Assembly: GCA_020442165.1 (NCBI GenBank)
Contig: JAGRKV010000051.1
Coordinates: 663,305 to 727,304 of the forward strand
Origin: Hyphomicrobiaceae bacterium
Lineage (GTDB): Bacteria; Pseudomonadota; Alphaproteobacteria; Rhizobiales; Hyphomicrobiaceae
Length of the DNA stretch: 64,000 nucleotides
Direction: 5' to 3'
Part shown: positions 1 through 9,490 of the stretch, piece after piece
Layout of the letters: each line of letters begins with the position of its first letter
How positions within the stretch are numbered: position 1 is the stretch's first letter
Notes under the pieces: generated by a model
The model's database searches: none
Seen by the model: only the letters and a program-made list of their open reading frames with translations
Told to the model about the DNA's origin: nothing
Program-made: the position numbers and the translations under genes

Positions 1-931
1 TGGCGATCAGCGGATTGATGACGGATTGAACAACCGGGATCAGCGCGAAACCGACGACAAGTCCGACAATACCGTCGAGGGTGGCCTTGGTGAGCCAGCC
101 GGTGATGTCGCCCACGACGGGCAGCTGCTGCATGCGGGCTGCGATGTCGTGGATGACGTGCCCGAGCGTTGTGAAGCCGAAGTGTTCCAGTCCGTGGACG
201 AGGATCGAGCCGCCGACCCACAACATTGCCGCGGTACCGATTGTGGAAATGGTGGACATGACAGTCGGCATGCCCTTGACGATGGCGCGGCCAAATGTGC
301 GCGTGGCCTGAAGCCTGCCCGTCTGGCACAGCCGCAAGCCGAAGTCGTCGGCTTTGACGAGGAGCGCCACAGCGCCATAAACCGCCACGGTGATGCCAAC
401 AGCAACGAGCGCCAGCACGATTGCCGTCTGCCACCAGCTTGTTTCCCCAATGGCTGCAAGCGCGATGGTCATGATCTCGGCCGATAGCACGAAATCTGTC
501 TTGATGGCGCCAGCGACCCGTTGCTGTTCCAGGTGGGCTCCATCGAGAGTTTCGGGCTCGATCGCGTGTGTCTTGCTGGGGTGCAGCGTGTGCCAGATTT
601 TTTCGGCCCCTTCGTAGCAAAGGTAGGCACCGCCTAGCATCAACAGCGGCGTCAGCAGCCACGGAGCAAACGTGTCCAACGCCAGTGCTGCGGGTAGCAG
701 GATGACGAGCTTGTTGAATAGCGATCCGCGCGCGATCTTGGCGACGATGGGGATTTCGCGGGCGGCTGGAAGGCCCTCGACATACTTGGGCGTTACCGCG
801 CTGTCGTCGATGACGACGCCCGCGGCCTTCGTGCCGGCCTTTGCCGCGGCTGCTGCGACATCGTCGAGCTGGGTGGCTGCGAGCTTGGCAAGTGCCGCCA
901 CGTCGTCGAGCAGGGCGAGGAGTCCACTCAT
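1..931 (-). CDS. DUF808 (YedI-like) inner-membrane protein, 3' end cut by window edge
   Basis: The reverse strand is open from an ATG at 931 to the window start, giving about 310 residues without a stop. The product begins MSGLLALLDDVAALAKLA and continues with a DDVAAAAAKAGTKAAGVVIDD stretch and several long hydrophobic segments, which is the pattern of the DUF808 family (E. coli YedI). These are multi-pass inner-membrane proteins of unknown function, usually about 300 residues, so little is missing. A weak AGGGACA ribosome site precedes the ATG. It is divergent from ybgC. The family call rests on recalled sequence pattern; no function can be inferred. Confidence 0.82.
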   Translation of the reverse strand, partial: MSGLLALLDDVAALAKLAATQLDDVAAAAAKAGTKAAGVVIDDSAVTPKYVEGLPAAREIPIVAKIARGSLFNKLVILLPAALALDTFAPWLLTPLLMLGGAYLCYEGAEKIWHTLHPSKTHAIEPETLDGAHLEQQRVAGAIKTDFVLSAEIMTIALAAIGETSWWQTAIVLALVAVGITVAVYGAVALLVKADDFGLRLCQTGRLQATRTFGRAIVKGMPTVMSTISTIGTAAMLWVGGSILVHGLEHFGFTTLGHVIHDIAARMQQLPVVGDITGWLTKATLDGIVGLVVGFALIPVVQSVINPLIA

Positions 932-1156
932 GGCTTGTCGTGATGTCCCTTGCTATCCGATGCGTGGGCTTGCTTTGGCGGCAGGTGATGCGGCAGCGCT
1001 GATGCCCGCCTGTCTTTCGAGTGTCCGACTTTATGGCGGTAGATCGGACGGCAAACAAGCCTGCAAGTTCATTGGGTAATTGGTTGGGGCTTGCATGCTC
1101 TGCCTGCAGATGCAACATCCGCCGCGACAGCGAGGATGGAAGCAGGTGCGCTATTC

Positions 1157-1639
1157 ATGACAAGTTCGACTGGGCAAGCGGTTGCGTGGCCGGATCTGGC
1201 GGGGCGTCTTGGTGAGGACGAACACGGCCAGTTCCATATTATGGCTGTGCGCGTCTATTTCGAGGACACGGATGCGGGCGGCGTTGCCTATCACGCCAGC
1301 TATATTCGTTGGTGCGAACGCGGGCGCTCCGATTTCCTGCGGCTCCTGGGCACGGATGCGCGTCGGATGATCGACGGATCGGACAACCACGAGCCTGCTG
1401 CGTTCGTTGTGCGGAGAATGGTTTGCGATTTCAAGCGGCCGGCGCGCATGGACGATGTGCTGGAAGTGAGAACACGGGTGAAGGAGCTTGGCGGGGCGAG
1501 TGTGATGCTCAACCAGGTCGTGATGCTTGATGGGCGTGAAGTGTTCGAAGCGGATGTGCTGGTGGTGCTGGTCGCGGTTTCAGGTAAGCCACTCCGGCTG
1601 ACCGACACCTTGAGGAAGGCATTCGGACATTCAGACTGA
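1157..1639 (+). CDS. ybgC: Acyl-CoA thioester hydrolase YbgC of the Tol-Pal locus
   Basis: This is a hotdog-fold thioesterase of about 160 residues. It has the family signature near its N-terminus, VYFEDTDAGGVAYHASYIRW followed by CERGRSDFLR; the Asp of DTDAGG is the catalytic residue of 4-hydroxybenzoyl-CoA-type thioesterases. YbgC hydrolyses short acyl-CoAs and is encoded at the head of many tol-pal operons, with a suspected role in phospholipid metabolism. Here it lies 3.5 kb upstream of tolQ, separated by two opposite-strand genes, so it is probably transcribed alone. In-frame starts at 1091 and 1136 also exist. I chose 1157 because it gives a normal length, but the ribosome site is weak for all three. 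Confidence 0.85.
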   Translation: MTSSTGQAVAWPDLAGRLGEDEHGQFHIMAVRVYFEDTDAGGVAYHASYIRWCERGRSDFLRLLGTDARRMIDGSDNHEPAAFVVRRMVCDFKRPARMDDVLEVRTRVKELGGASVMLNQVVMLDGREVFEADVLVVLVAVSGKPLRLTDTLRKAFGHSD

Positions 1640-1748
1640 GATCTGCAGGGTTCGTTGAGATAAGCGAAGATTTTGCTGTCGACGCAGGTTTGCTGGATGC
1701 TGGCGGATGGTCGGCAGCGCCTTGATCGTGGCGGCAGATACTGGCGGA

Positions 1749-3971
1749 TCAGCCGGGCTTTCTTGCCCACAGGCGATAGGTGCCGCCGAAAACATCGGTG
1801 TTGCGTTCCTCGAAGTCGTGCCAGAGCGTGAGAGATTTGAGGTCCTGCGGATCACTATGCTCGGCGCGGAACTTTTCAAGGTCCGGGCCAAAGGCGACTT
1901 CGATGCCGACGAATTCGAGTCCCGTTTCCTGAAACAGCTGCGCGATTTCGAGAAGCGTAAACTGGTGTTCTTCGACATGGAACATCAGATCGCGGCACTC
2001 GGAGAGCGCCCAGAAATCGGAAGCTGGATTTGCCAGGCTGGCAATCGCGGGATCCATCTGGCCGGTCAGGATTTCGCGGCGGAAATTGCGAATGTCCGAC
2101 GGCTTTGATGCAATGTTTCTGCCGGCAATCATGTCACGCGCCACATTCAATTGTCGCCGGGCGATGCGGCTATAAAGGCCCGCCAGGATGTAACCGCCTG
2201 GCCGCAAGGTCTGCGCGAGTACGGCGAGCCCCCGTTTGGGTTCCGCCATGTGATGGAGCACGCCGAAACTGTGGACCAGATCGAATTCGCCGGTGAAGCG
2301 GTCCAGATTGAGGATGTCGCCATGGCGGTATTCAACGCTGGTGATCCCCAGGTCGCCCAGCTTGCGGATGCCGTAGGCAAGGCTTGAGAGGCTGAGGTCG
2401 ACTGCAAGCACTGAAGAGACTTCGAATGCATTGAGGACACCGATTGTCTCAAGACCAGTGCCGCAACCGGCGATGAGAACGCGGGGCTTGTCCGTCGTGG
2501 GTAACAAATCCGGTTGCAGATATGGGAAGCTTTCCGCGATTGCCTCGCGGAAAGGACCCGACGACCGCTTGCCGACGCGGACCCATCGTGGATAGGGATT
2601 TTCCTCGTATTGCTGTCTGACTGCCTGCGATGTCGCATCAGTGATGTCACCCAAAGAAGTGATCTGCGATCTGATACGCCGCTCTTCGGCTGGTTCCTCG
2701 ATCTGCTGGCGCAGGAGGGGTCTTATCTCGTCGGGAATCGCATCTTGGTCGATGCCTGAGAGGTCGGATTGTTCAAGGGGACGGTAACAGGCCAGCAGAG
2801 CCAGTGTTGCCCATGAGGCTGGCGCGGTGCCTGTGTTGAGCAGTTGGCCGGCGGCTGCCACTTCATCTTCGGCCACATACCACACGTATTCATTGAGATA
2901 AGCCTGCGTGGCGAGTGCGGTTGTCAGGGGCAGGAGATCAGTTATGTCGCTTCCGCCGCCTTTTGTCGTCTCCAGAAGAAGGGCACGGCGGAGCGCAGTC
3001 AGCCATAGCTCAAGCTTTGCATCGGTTATGGGCGCCGATCTCAGATGTATGAGGAGAAGGCGATGCTTTGCGATTGCCGCCGCGCGGGTCTTATCGAATT
3101 CCGCTTCGGGGCTGGCGAAGGCGTTCAAAGCCTCGCATAGCTCTTGATCGCCGTGGAGTATCTGGGCCGCTGAAGCGCTGAGCGCCCTGGGACTGACGCG
3201 AACATTTTCGAAAAGTCTTGCAATCAGGGCGGGGAAGGAGGGGTTGTTTGGGAGCACGCGGGCGTGCCGCAAATGCCGTTCGAGCAACAAGAGCAGGTCC
3301 TCGTTGCCAGGTGCCAGCGCCGCCGCATCGACCAGGGCTGACAATCCTTCACGACCGGAACCTAGGTTTAACAGTGCCGTTCCCAAGCCCAGCAGTACAT
3401 GCGAGCGCTTCAATGCTTCTTGCGGCGTCAGCAAATCCAGCGCGGTCGCGAAGGTTTCGGCAGCAGTTTTCCATTCGCGTTTTTTTGCAAGGCATTGACC
3501 CAGACCGTTCAAGGCGATGGCGGAATTTCTATCGTAGGCAATCGCGGTTTCGTATGCATTTTGTGCGCGATCCCAGTCGCCCAGTTCCTTGAGCACCTCG
3601 CCTTTCAAGACTTCAGCATCGGTGAAGTTGCGCTTCAATTGCGCGGCAATTTCATAGTGCTCAGCGGCCTCAAGCGGCTTGCCGCAGCGCCGGTAGACGC
3701 CTGCCAGATTGAAATGCACGCCGGCATCGCGAGGCTTTGCTTTCGCGGCTGATTGGAGCGCGCTCAGGGCGCTTGCGGAATCGCCTTTTCTGAGAGCAAT
3801 GCCCGCTAGAAGATTGAGTGCGTCGGCGTCGTTGGGTCGTGCCATCAACGAGGCGCGCAAGGCAAATTCGGCTTCGGACAATCGTCCAGCGTTGAGATGA
3901 TCCATGGCGAGATCGATGGCTTTGCGCGGTCCGCGACCCGGTGCGCGGGGCGTGTGTTTTGATTTGGCCAC
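1749..3971 (-). CDS. TPR-repeat protein with C-terminal class I SAM methyltransferase domain
   Basis: The 740-residue protein starts with a basic segment. Tetratricopeptide repeats follow over about residues 20-230 (for example the NDADALNLLAGIALRKGDSA unit), then a helical middle part, then a methyltransferase domain from about residue 460. The linker QQYEENPYPRW is typical of this TPR-methyltransferase architecture. SAM-binding motif I is VLIAGCGTGLETIG near residue 500, followed by DLVHSFGVLHHM. The substrate is unknown; related proteins are annotated only as class I methyltransferases. It converges with ybgC and is read toward it. It separates ybgC from tolQ, which are adjacent in many Proteobacteria, but no Tol function follows from that. 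Confidence 0.85.
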   Translation of the reverse strand: MAKSKHTPRAPGRGPRKAIDLAMDHLNAGRLSEAEFALRASLMARPNDADALNLLAGIALRKGDSASALSALQSAAKAKPRDAGVHFNLAGVYRRCGKPLEAAEHYEIAAQLKRNFTDAEVLKGEVLKELGDWDRAQNAYETAIAYDRNSAIALNGLGQCLAKKREWKTAAETFATALDLLTPQEALKRSHVLLGLGTALLNLGSGREGLSALVDAAALAPGNEDLLLLLERHLRHARVLPNNPSFPALIARLFENVRVSPRALSASAAQILHGDQELCEALNAFASPEAEFDKTRAAAIAKHRLLLIHLRSAPITDAKLELWLTALRRALLLETTKGGGSDITDLLPLTTALATQAYLNEYVWYVAEDEVAAAGQLLNTGTAPASWATLALLACYRPLEQSDLSGIDQDAIPDEIRPLLRQQIEEPAEERRIRSQITSLGDITDATSQAVRQQYEENPYPRWVRVGKRSSGPFREAIAESFPYLQPDLLPTTDKPRVLIAGCGTGLETIGVLNAFEVSSVLAVDLSLSSLAYGIRKLGDLGITSVEYRHGDILNLDRFTGEFDLVHSFGVLHHMAEPKRGLAVLAQTLRPGGYILAGLYSRIARRQLNVARDMIAGRNIASKPSDIRNFRREILTGQMDPAIASLANPASDFWALSECRDLMFHVEEHQFTLLEIAQLFQETGLEFVGIEVAFGPDLEKFRAEHSDPQDLKSLTLWHDFEERNTDVFGGTYRLWARKPG

Positions 3972-4163
3972 GACGTATCCGATTATGTAACGCAGTGAGG
4001 GGCGATAGTGACGAGCGGTGCCAGTGCGCGCGCAAGAGATGCCATTTCAGGATTTCAGCATAGTCGAAAATGGCTGTCGACACTGCCAAGGCGGGTCATC
4101 GCTTTTCGCGGGCAATGCGTTCTGCATGACATTTGGGCAAAAAGCGGAGATAGCGCGATCGGG

Positions 4164-4649
4164 CTACATGCCAAACAGCTCGAAATGGATGGCGCCACGG
4201 ACGTCGCACACATGCCGTCCCCAGTGGTGGGCAAAGCCGAAACGAAACAAGCGCACGGCATCCTCGGGCGAGGTGCTGGCAAAGCACCAAGCGACGTCCT
4301 GCAGCTCGGAATAAATGTCGGTCAGGTCGTCAATCGCGTCGCCGACGGTGACGTCGGTGTCGAGCGTCTCGCCGGCGGGTGCGGTGGCATAATAGCCAAG
4401 AGTGGGAAACCGTGTGGCAACCGTCTCCCGCAATGCCTGATACTCGCGTTGCGGCGGCTCGGCTTCGCCTGGTGCGTTTTCAATATCGGCGCCATCATGG
4501 TAGGCGAGTGAGAGCTGATCGAGTGCGCGCGCGGTAGCGGCGATGCGCGCACCATCGTCAGCAAAGTCACCCTCGATGCAGACGATGAAGTTCGCGACGG
4601 CCTCTTTTACGGAGGTGCTTGTCCCGGCGCTGTCGTCGATTTTGGGCAT
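4164..4649 (-). CDS. DUF5063 domain-containing protein
   Basis: This is a 161-residue soluble acidic protein with no signal peptide or membrane segment. The segments DLTDIYSELQDVAWCFAS and FGFAHHWGRHVCDVRGAIHF match the pattern I associate with DUF5063 proteins, a family of unknown function. It is read in the same direction as the downstream TPR-methyltransferase gene (193 bp away) and divergently from tolQ. A shared promoter region with tolQ is possible. The start at 4649 gives MPKIDDSAGTS. No function can be assigned. Confidence 0.75.
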   Translation of the reverse strand: MPKIDDSAGTSTSVKEAVANFIVCIEGDFADDGARIAATARALDQLSLAYHDGADIENAPGEAEPPQREYQALRETVATRFPTLGYYATAPAGETLDTDVTVGDAIDDLTDIYSELQDVAWCFASTSPEDAVRLFRFGFAHHWGRHVCDVRGAIHFELFGM

Positions 4650-5126
4650 GGTCGGCTCGACTTTTTTCCGTCGGCGGTCAATTGCGGGCCGACTCGATGG
4701 CAGGTGTCAGGTACACCATTTGCCCGAGCGGGTTGCGGTGTAAAGCAGGCAAAGACGGGATGCCGCGCGGGGTGACATCCCGGCCTTGTCTGCTGGTTAG
4801 GTCCGCGCGCTGGCGTGCGCAATGGGCATGATGCGGCCAGAGGTCGCTTATGACCAACTGATGACAGAGCGCCCACCTTTTCCAATTTCCGGGGATAAGT
4901 GGCGATCCGGGCATCCGCCGGGGCCTCGCTTTGGTCATATTGCGACGCGAAAACCTGGACGTTTGGGGTGGCGGAGGTCCGTAACAGGGCCTGTGGCGTC
5001 TGTGTGTGTCTCAAGGACGGGCCGGGCGTTGCGCATGGGATGGCTGTTGGCCAGGGGGACGTACCCCCGTGCGCTACCGGCCGCCTGCATTCGAGGGACA
5101 AGTCTTTTGCGACGGATAACGCGCGC
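4650..5126. other. Divergent intergenic region upstream of tolQ
   Basis: No convincing gene lies here. The frame open into tolQ from 4899 has low-complexity translation upstream of the conserved TolQ start. Opposite-strand frames are arginine/proline-rich and look like shadows. The region should hold the promoters for tolQRA and for the DUF5063 gene, but I could not pick out a clear pair of promoter hexamers. Confidence 0.5.
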
Positions 5127-5843
5127 ATGAATCCGGCTGATCTGGTCAAGACCGCGATGGAGCCTGCTGCTTCTGGCGGCTTCTCGTTCGTGGAACTGTT
5201 TCTTCAGGCCCACATCGTCGTCAAGATGGTGATGCTGGGCTTGCTGCTTGCGTCCGTGTGGTCGTGGGCCATCATCTTCCAGAAGCTGTTCGCGTTCAGG
5301 AAGGCGCGCCGTGAAAGCGATTGGTTCGAACAACAGTTCTGGTCCGGCCAGTCACTGGACGAACTTTATCAAGCCCTGGCGCGCTCGACACCGATCACCA
5401 ACGCGGCTTTATTCGTTGCGGCCATGCGCGAGTGGAAGCGTTCGGTCGAAGGCAACGTCAGGGCGCTGGGCGGCATTCAGATGCGCGTCGAGAAGGTTAT
5501 GGACGTGACTATCTCGCGTGAGATGGAGCGGCTGGAGCGGCGGCTGTTGTTTCTTGCGACTGTCGGCTCGACGGCGCCGTTTGTCGGTCTGTTCGGCACT
5601 GTCTGGGGCATCATGGCGAGCTTCCAGGCGATCGCGGTGTCGAAGAACACGTCGCTCGCGGTGGTGGCGCCGGGTATCGCGGAAGCGTTGTTTGCAACCG
5701 CACTTGGCTTGATGGCGGCCATCCCGGCGGTGATCTTCTATAACAAGTTTGCTGCGGATGCGGCCCAGATCTCGCAACGGCTGGAAGTTTTCGCCGACGA
5801 ATTTGCGGCAATCGTATCGCGTCAGATCGACGTCAGATCGTGA
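5127..5843 (+). CDS. tolQ: Tol-Pal proton channel subunit TolQ
   Basis: This 238-residue protein of the MotA/TolQ/ExbB family forms, with TolR, the inner-membrane proton channel that energises TolA during outer-membrane constriction at division. Three membrane segments are visible: about residues 22-52 (HIVVKMVMLGLLLASVWSWA), 150-172 (including STAPFVGLFGTVWGIM) and 185-215 (APGIAEALFATALGLMAAIP). The frame is open back to 4899, but the conserved N-terminus begins at MNPADLVKTA, giving the usual length of about 230-240. The start codon decision rests on this similarity. tolR follows after 11 bp, so the two are clearly co-transcribed. Confidence 0.95.
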   Translation: MNPADLVKTAMEPAASGGFSFVELFLQAHIVVKMVMLGLLLASVWSWAIIFQKLFAFRKARRESDWFEQQFWSGQSLDELYQALARSTPITNAALFVAAMREWKRSVEGNVRALGGIQMRVEKVMDVTISREMERLERRLLFLATVGSTAPFVGLFGTVWGIMASFQAIAVSKNTSLAVVAPGIAEALFATALGLMAAIPAVIFYNKFAADAAQISQRLEVFADEFAAIVSRQIDVRS

Positions 5844-5854
5844 GTGGTTGAGCG

Positions 5855-6307
5855 ATGGGTGCCAGCCTCAAGATGAACTCCGGTGGTGGCCGCAGGCGTG
5901 GCCGTCGCGGCAAGCGCGCGGTGATGAGCGAGATCAACGTCACGCCGATGGTCGACGTGATGCTGGTGCTGCTCATCATCTTCATGGTGGCGGCTCCGCT
6001 GCTGCAGGTCGGCGTGCCCGTGGAATTGCCCGAGACGAAGGGCAAGCAGCTCTCGGCCAAGAAGCAGGATCCGCTGGTCATTACGGTGCAAAACAACGGC
6101 GACGTCTTTATTGGTGAGACCAAGGTGGCAATGGACGAGATTGCCGCCAAACTCAAGGGCATTGCCAAGAACGGCTATGACGACACCATATTCGTGAAGG
6201 GCGACAGGGGGGCCAATTACGGCGCGGTGCTCAAGGTCATGGGGCGCATCGTCGAGGGCGGCTTCACCAAGGTTTCGTTCGTGAGCGAGCTGGAACAGGG
6301 AGGCTGA
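5855..6307 (+). CDS. tolR: Tol-Pal proton channel subunit TolR
   Basis: This is an ExbD/TolR-family protein of 150 residues. After a basic glycine-rich N-terminus it has the family hallmark EINVTPMVDVMLVLLIIFMV. The Asp of MVDV in this single membrane helix is the proton-carrying residue of the TolQR channel. The C-terminal part is a small periplasmic domain ending KVSFVSELEQGG. It lies 11 bp after tolQ and 12 bp before tolA, in one operon. The length is normal for the family. Confidence 0.95.
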   Translation: MGASLKMNSGGGRRRGRRGKRAVMSEINVTPMVDVMLVLLIIFMVAAPLLQVGVPVELPETKGKQLSAKKQDPLVITVQNNGDVFIGETKVAMDEIAAKLKGIAKNGYDDTIFVKGDRGANYGAVLKVMGRIVEGGFTKVSFVSELEQGG

Positions 6308-6319
6308 TGGAGGTCGGCC

Positions 6320-7411
6320 GTGCAAGTCGGGCTCATCATGTCTGTCATCTTTCACGTCAGCCTGCTGGCGTGGGCGCTGTGGGCTGTCCACATGACGGAC
6401 AAGCACGACTTGCCCGATACGCCGCCGATCGACGTCGCCATCATCACGCCGTCCGAGCTGACGCGGTTGCGCCAGGGTGATCCTGATTCGCAGAAGATGA
6501 CGGCGAAGGCCGACGAAAAGCCGTCCGAAGAAATCTCCAAGAAGGAAGCGCCCAAGCCCAAGCCGATCACTGCGCCTGAGCCGCCGGCTGCAGCTCCCCC
6601 GCCGCCGTCCGAGCCGGAGGAGGCCAAGGCCGAACCGCCCAAGCCGGAACCGGAAAAGAAGCCCGAGCCTGCAAAGCCGGATCCGATCGCAGACAAGATC
6701 GCGGCGTTGCCGCCCGAGCCCGAGCCAAAGCCCGGGCCGACGCCGGATGAACTGAAGAAGCTCGAAGAACAGAAGCAGGCCGAGGAAGCGGCCAAGAAGG
6801 CGGAAGAAGAGAAGAAGAAGGCCGAAGAGAAGAAGAAAGAGGACGAGCGCAAAAAGGCTGAGGCCAAGAAGAAGGCGGATGCGAAGAAGAAGGCCGATGA
6901 ACAGCGCAAGAAGCTGGCCGAAGCGCGCCTCAAGGCCGAGGAAGCGAAAAAGAAGAAGTTGGAGTTCGATCCCGACAAGATCTCCGCGCTCATCGACAAG
7001 ACGCCTGAGAAGCGCGGCGCGCCCAGCAATTCGAATGCGCCCGATCCCAATGCCGCCTACAAGGGGCCGACAGCAGGGACGAGGGACGGCAAAGATACCG
7101 TGCTATCGGTGCGCGAGCAGGATCTGCTGCTTGGGCTGGTTCGGTCGCAGTTGCGCAATTGCTGGAGGCTTCCGGGCGGCGGCGGCGGCTCGGAAATCCC
7201 GATCGTGACCTTGCGGTGGCGGCTCAATCCGGATGGAACTCTCAACGGCGCGCCTCAGGTCGAGGGCGGCGGATCGGGGCCCATGTATCAGGTGGCGGTG
7301 GATACGGCGATGCGCGCGGTCCACGACTGTTCGCCGTTCACATTGCCGCCCGACAAATATGATGCGTGGAAGGAACTGATCTGGGATTTCGATCCGACCC
7401 GAATGCTTTGA
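6320..7411 (+). CDS. tolA: Tol-Pal energy-transducing protein TolA
   Basis: The 363-residue protein has an N-terminal membrane anchor ([20 protein letters not shown]), then a long low-complexity periplasmic arm, first Pro/Glu/Lys-rich and then an Ala-Lys-Glu helix over about residues 145-220. A TonB/TolA-like C-terminal domain follows from about 260 ([18 protein letters not shown], ending [14 protein letters not shown]). TolA links TolQR in the inner membrane to TolB and Pal at the outer membrane. The start is a GTG at 6320 preceded by a strong GGAGGT site; an internal ATG lies six codons later. Two cysteines in the C-terminal domain (RNCW and HDCS) may pair. Confidence 0.93.
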   Translation: MQVGLIMSVIFHVSLLAWALWAVHMTDKHDLPDTPPIDVAIITPSELTRLRQGDPDSQKMTAKADEKPSEEISKKEAPKPKPITAPEPPAAAPPPPSEPEEAKAEPPKPEPEKKPEPAKPDPIADKIAALPPEPEPKPGPTPDELKKLEEQKQAEEAAKKAEEEKKKAEEKKKEDERKKAEAKKKADAKKKADEQRKKLAEARLKAEEAKKKKLEFDPDKISALIDKTPEKRGAPSNSNAPDPNAAYKGPTAGTRDGKDTVLSVREQDLLLGLVRSQLRNCWRLPGGGGGSEIPIVTLRWRLNPDGTLNGAPQVEGGGSGPMYQVAVDTAMRAVHDCSPFTLPPDKYDAWKELIWDFDPTRML

Positions 7412-7482
7412 GGCAGCGGGCGAATCGGCAACTCTCGAAGGCCAGCCTCAACTGGCATCTGCAAGACGGAGCAAGGACCGGA

Positions 7483-8844
7483 ATGATCGAACTGACGATC
7501 CACCGCCAAGCAGGCGCGCGGGCATGGGGGTATTCTTGCCGGCACATGCTGTCTGCGGTCCTGCTGTGGTTGCTGGCTGTTGCTACCGCAGGGACTGCAG
7601 CGCAGGCCCAGCTGCGCGGTACGCAGCGGGAGGGCACGATTGCGCCGATCCCGATCGCTATTCCGGAATTCACCGGCGGTGATCCGAAGCTTGCCGCGGA
7701 TGTGTCCAACGTCATTTCGGCTGATCTGGCGCGCTCTGGCCTGTTCGAGCCGCTCGATCGTGGTTCGTTCCTGGAAAAGATCGTCAACATCAACACCGCG
7801 CCGCGCTTTGCGGATTGGCGGGCGGTGCGGGCGCAGGCACTGGCAGTGGGTAACGTCATGTCCGATGGGGGCGGCAAGGTAACGGCCGAATTCCGTCTGT
7901 GGGACGTCTCGACGGGGCGGCAGCTCGCCGGACAGCGATTTTCGACGGCACAGATCAACTGGCGCCGCGTCGGCCACATCATCGCTGACCAGATCTACGA
8001 GCGCCTGACTGGCGAGAAGGGGTATTTCGATACCCGCGTCGTATTCATCGACGAGACGGGGCCAAAGGACCGGCGGGTGAAGCGTCTGGCGATCATGGAC
8101 CAGGACGGTGCCAACGTGCGGCTCCTGAGCCAGGGCAAGAACCTTGTGCTGACGCCGCGGTTCAGCCCCAACAACCAGGAAATCACCTACATGAGCTATG
8201 CGGGGGAGAGCCCGCGCGTCTATCTCATGAACCTTGAAAGCGGCAAGCAGCAGGTCGTCGGCGACTTCCCGGGCATGACGTTCGCCCCGCGCTTTTCGCC
8301 GGACGGGCAAAGGGTCATCATGAGCCTGCAGCGGGAAGGCTCCTCCTCGATCTTCGAGATGGATCTGCGTTCGCGCCAGACCCGGCAGCTCACCACCAGC
8401 CCGGCGATCGATACCGGGCCCTGCTATGCGCCCGATGGAAGCCAGATCGTGTTCGAATCGGATCGCGAAGGGACACAGCAACTGTTTGTCATGGGCGCGG
8501 ATGGTTCAGGCGTTCACCGCATCAGCTTCGGCGACGGCAGGTATTCGACGCCGGTGTGGTCGCCACGAGGCGATTACATCGCGTTCACGAAGCAGCTGTC
8601 GGGGCGGTTCTTGATCGGCGTGATGAAACCGGACGGCTCAGGGGAGCGGATCCTGTCCGAGGGGTTCCACAACGAGGGGCCAACTTGGGCACCCAATGGC
8701 CGCGTTCTGATGTTCTTTCGCGAATCGCGCGGCAACAACTCCGGTCCTCGAATCTATTCGGTCGACATCACCGGCTACAACGAGCAGGCCGTGACAACGC
8801 CATCGTTTGCGTCTGACCCGTCGTGGTCGCCGTTGCTCAATTGA
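7483..8844 (+). CDS. tolB: Periplasmic Tol-Pal beta-propeller protein TolB
   Basis: The 453-residue exported protein starts with a signal peptide (hydrophobic core [21 protein letters not shown]). A small N-terminal domain follows ([16 protein letters not shown]) and then a six-bladed propeller built of PD40/WD40-like repeats ([45 protein letters not shown] and others). TolB binds Pal and TolA in the periplasm. The frame is open from 7366, inside tolA, but the ATG at 7483 has an AAGGA site at proper spacing and gives a normal signal peptide. It lies 71 bp after tolA and is likely in the same operon. Confidence 0.94.
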   Translation: MIELTIHRQAGARAWGYSCRHMLSAVLLWLLAVATAGTAAQAQLRGTQREGTIAPIPIAIPEFTGGDPKLAADVSNVISADLARSGLFEPLDRGSFLEKIVNINTAPRFADWRAVRAQALAVGNVMSDGGGKVTAEFRLWDVSTGRQLAGQRFSTAQINWRRVGHIIADQIYERLTGEKGYFDTRVVFIDETGPKDRRVKRLAIMDQDGANVRLLSQGKNLVLTPRFSPNNQEITYMSYAGESPRVYLMNLESGKQQVVGDFPGMTFAPRFSPDGQRVIMSLQREGSSSIFEMDLRSRQTRQLTTSPAIDTGPCYAPDGSQIVFESDREGTQQLFVMGADGSGVHRISFGDGRYSTPVWSPRGDYIAFTKQLSGRFLIGVMKPDGSGERILSEGFHNEGPTWAPNGRVLMFFRESRGNNSGPRIYSVDITGYNEQAVTTPSFASDPSWSPLLN

Positions 8845-9112
8845 GCGGTCGGCTGAGGACGTGATGGTTTTTCGGCCCCCGGCGGGCGGTACCAGGATTT
8901 GTGTGATGCTTGGAAAGGCATTTTGAGTCAGTTGCTTAGGCAATGGTTTACAAAGAGTTTCACGGTCCCATTGGTGCCACAGCATCGCGTTGCGTTTTTG
9001 CATCTAGAGACCTGGAAAAGATGGTTGAAAGTCGTGTTCGTCTTGATTGCCCGGGGGGGTATCGGTACCCCAGTAGATGGCTAGTGCCGATCAAAGCATC
9101 AGGAGATGAACC

Positions 9113-9244
9113 ATGCAGGGTGTTAAGGGGCTGATCGTTCTTTCGGCTGTCGTCGCGGCTGTTGCGCTTGGCGCATGCCGTCGTGAAGTTCCGCATGAGC
9201 CGATGAAGCTCGGTGCGGACGTGACGGTTGAGCACGCTCGCTAA
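9113..9244 (+). CDS. Tiny predicted lipoprotein, first of a tandem pair
   Basis: This 43-residue ORF has an AGGAG-like site (caggagatgaacc) before the ATG. It encodes a hydrophobic signal segment ending in a lipobox (VALGAC), with the candidate lipidated Cys at residue 22. The mature peptide has only about 22 residues and contains EVPHEPMKLGADV. The next gene, 68 bp downstream, encodes a close copy that keeps exactly this 13-residue stretch, so the pair is under selection or recently duplicated. I do not recognise the family. Its position between tolB and pal suggests an outer-membrane role, but that is inference. Confidence 0.7.
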   Translation: MQGVKGLIVLSAVVAAVALGACRREVPHEPMKLGADVTVEHAR

Positions 9245-9312
9245 GCTTCGAGCAAATCGACAAGTACTGCGTCCTCTCAGGAACCATACATACACAACTA
9301 GGAGATCTACCC

Positions 9313-9441
9313 ATGAAGGGCGCTATCGTTCTCGCAACGGTCGTTGCGGCAATCGCTCTCGGCGCATGCCGCAAGGAAGTTCCGCATGAGCCCATGAAGC
9401 TCGGCGCGGACGTTCCGGCTGCGACCCAGGCGGCTCGCTAA
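9313..9441 (+). CDS. Tiny predicted lipoprotein, second of a tandem pair
   Basis: This 42-residue ORF is preceded by an AGGAGAT ribosome site. It has a short basic start (MKGAIVLATVVAAIALGAC), lipobox ALGAC with candidate lipid-bearing Cys19, and a mature part containing KEVPHEPMKLGADV and ending ATQAAR. It matches the preceding gene through the lipobox and the EVPHEPMKLGADV core and differs only at the extreme C-terminus. Two hairpins, one with a long T run, end the unit directly downstream. That argues for a separate, possibly abundant transcript rather than read-through into pal. The function is unknown. Confidence 0.72.
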   Translation: MKGAIVLATVVAAIALGACRKEVPHEPMKLGADVPAATQAAR

Positions 9442-9452
9442 GAGCTGGCTGG

Positions 9453-9481
9453 GGCTCCCGAAGGGTTACCTTCGGGGTGCC
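9453..9481 (+). terminator. Hairpin after lipoprotein pair
   Basis: The arms GGCTCCCGAAGG (9453-9464) and CCTTCGGGGTGCC (9469-9481) pair around a short GTTA loop. No T run follows directly, so this may be a 3' stabilising hairpin that works with the next one. Confidence 0.5.
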
Positions 9482-9490
9482 AACGTTCTC

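Noticed and set aside
4899..5126. Longer TolQ start at 4899
   Set aside because: The added 76 residues are Gly/Arg/Cys-rich, unlike any TolQ, and the normal TolQ N-terminus starts at 5127.
6760..6960. DNA repeat in the tolA arm (GAAGAAGAGAAGAAGAAGGCC-like)
   Set aside because: It is the codon pattern of the Ala/Lys/Glu helical arm normal for TolA, not a separate repeat element.
6352..7050. Serine/phenylalanine-rich reverse-strand frame opposite tolA
   Set aside because: It is the antisense shadow of the Lys/Glu/Ala-rich arm of TolA.
7288..8481. Long reverse-strand frame opposite tolB
   Set aside because: Arg/His-rich translation with no domain; tolB on the forward strand is unambiguous.
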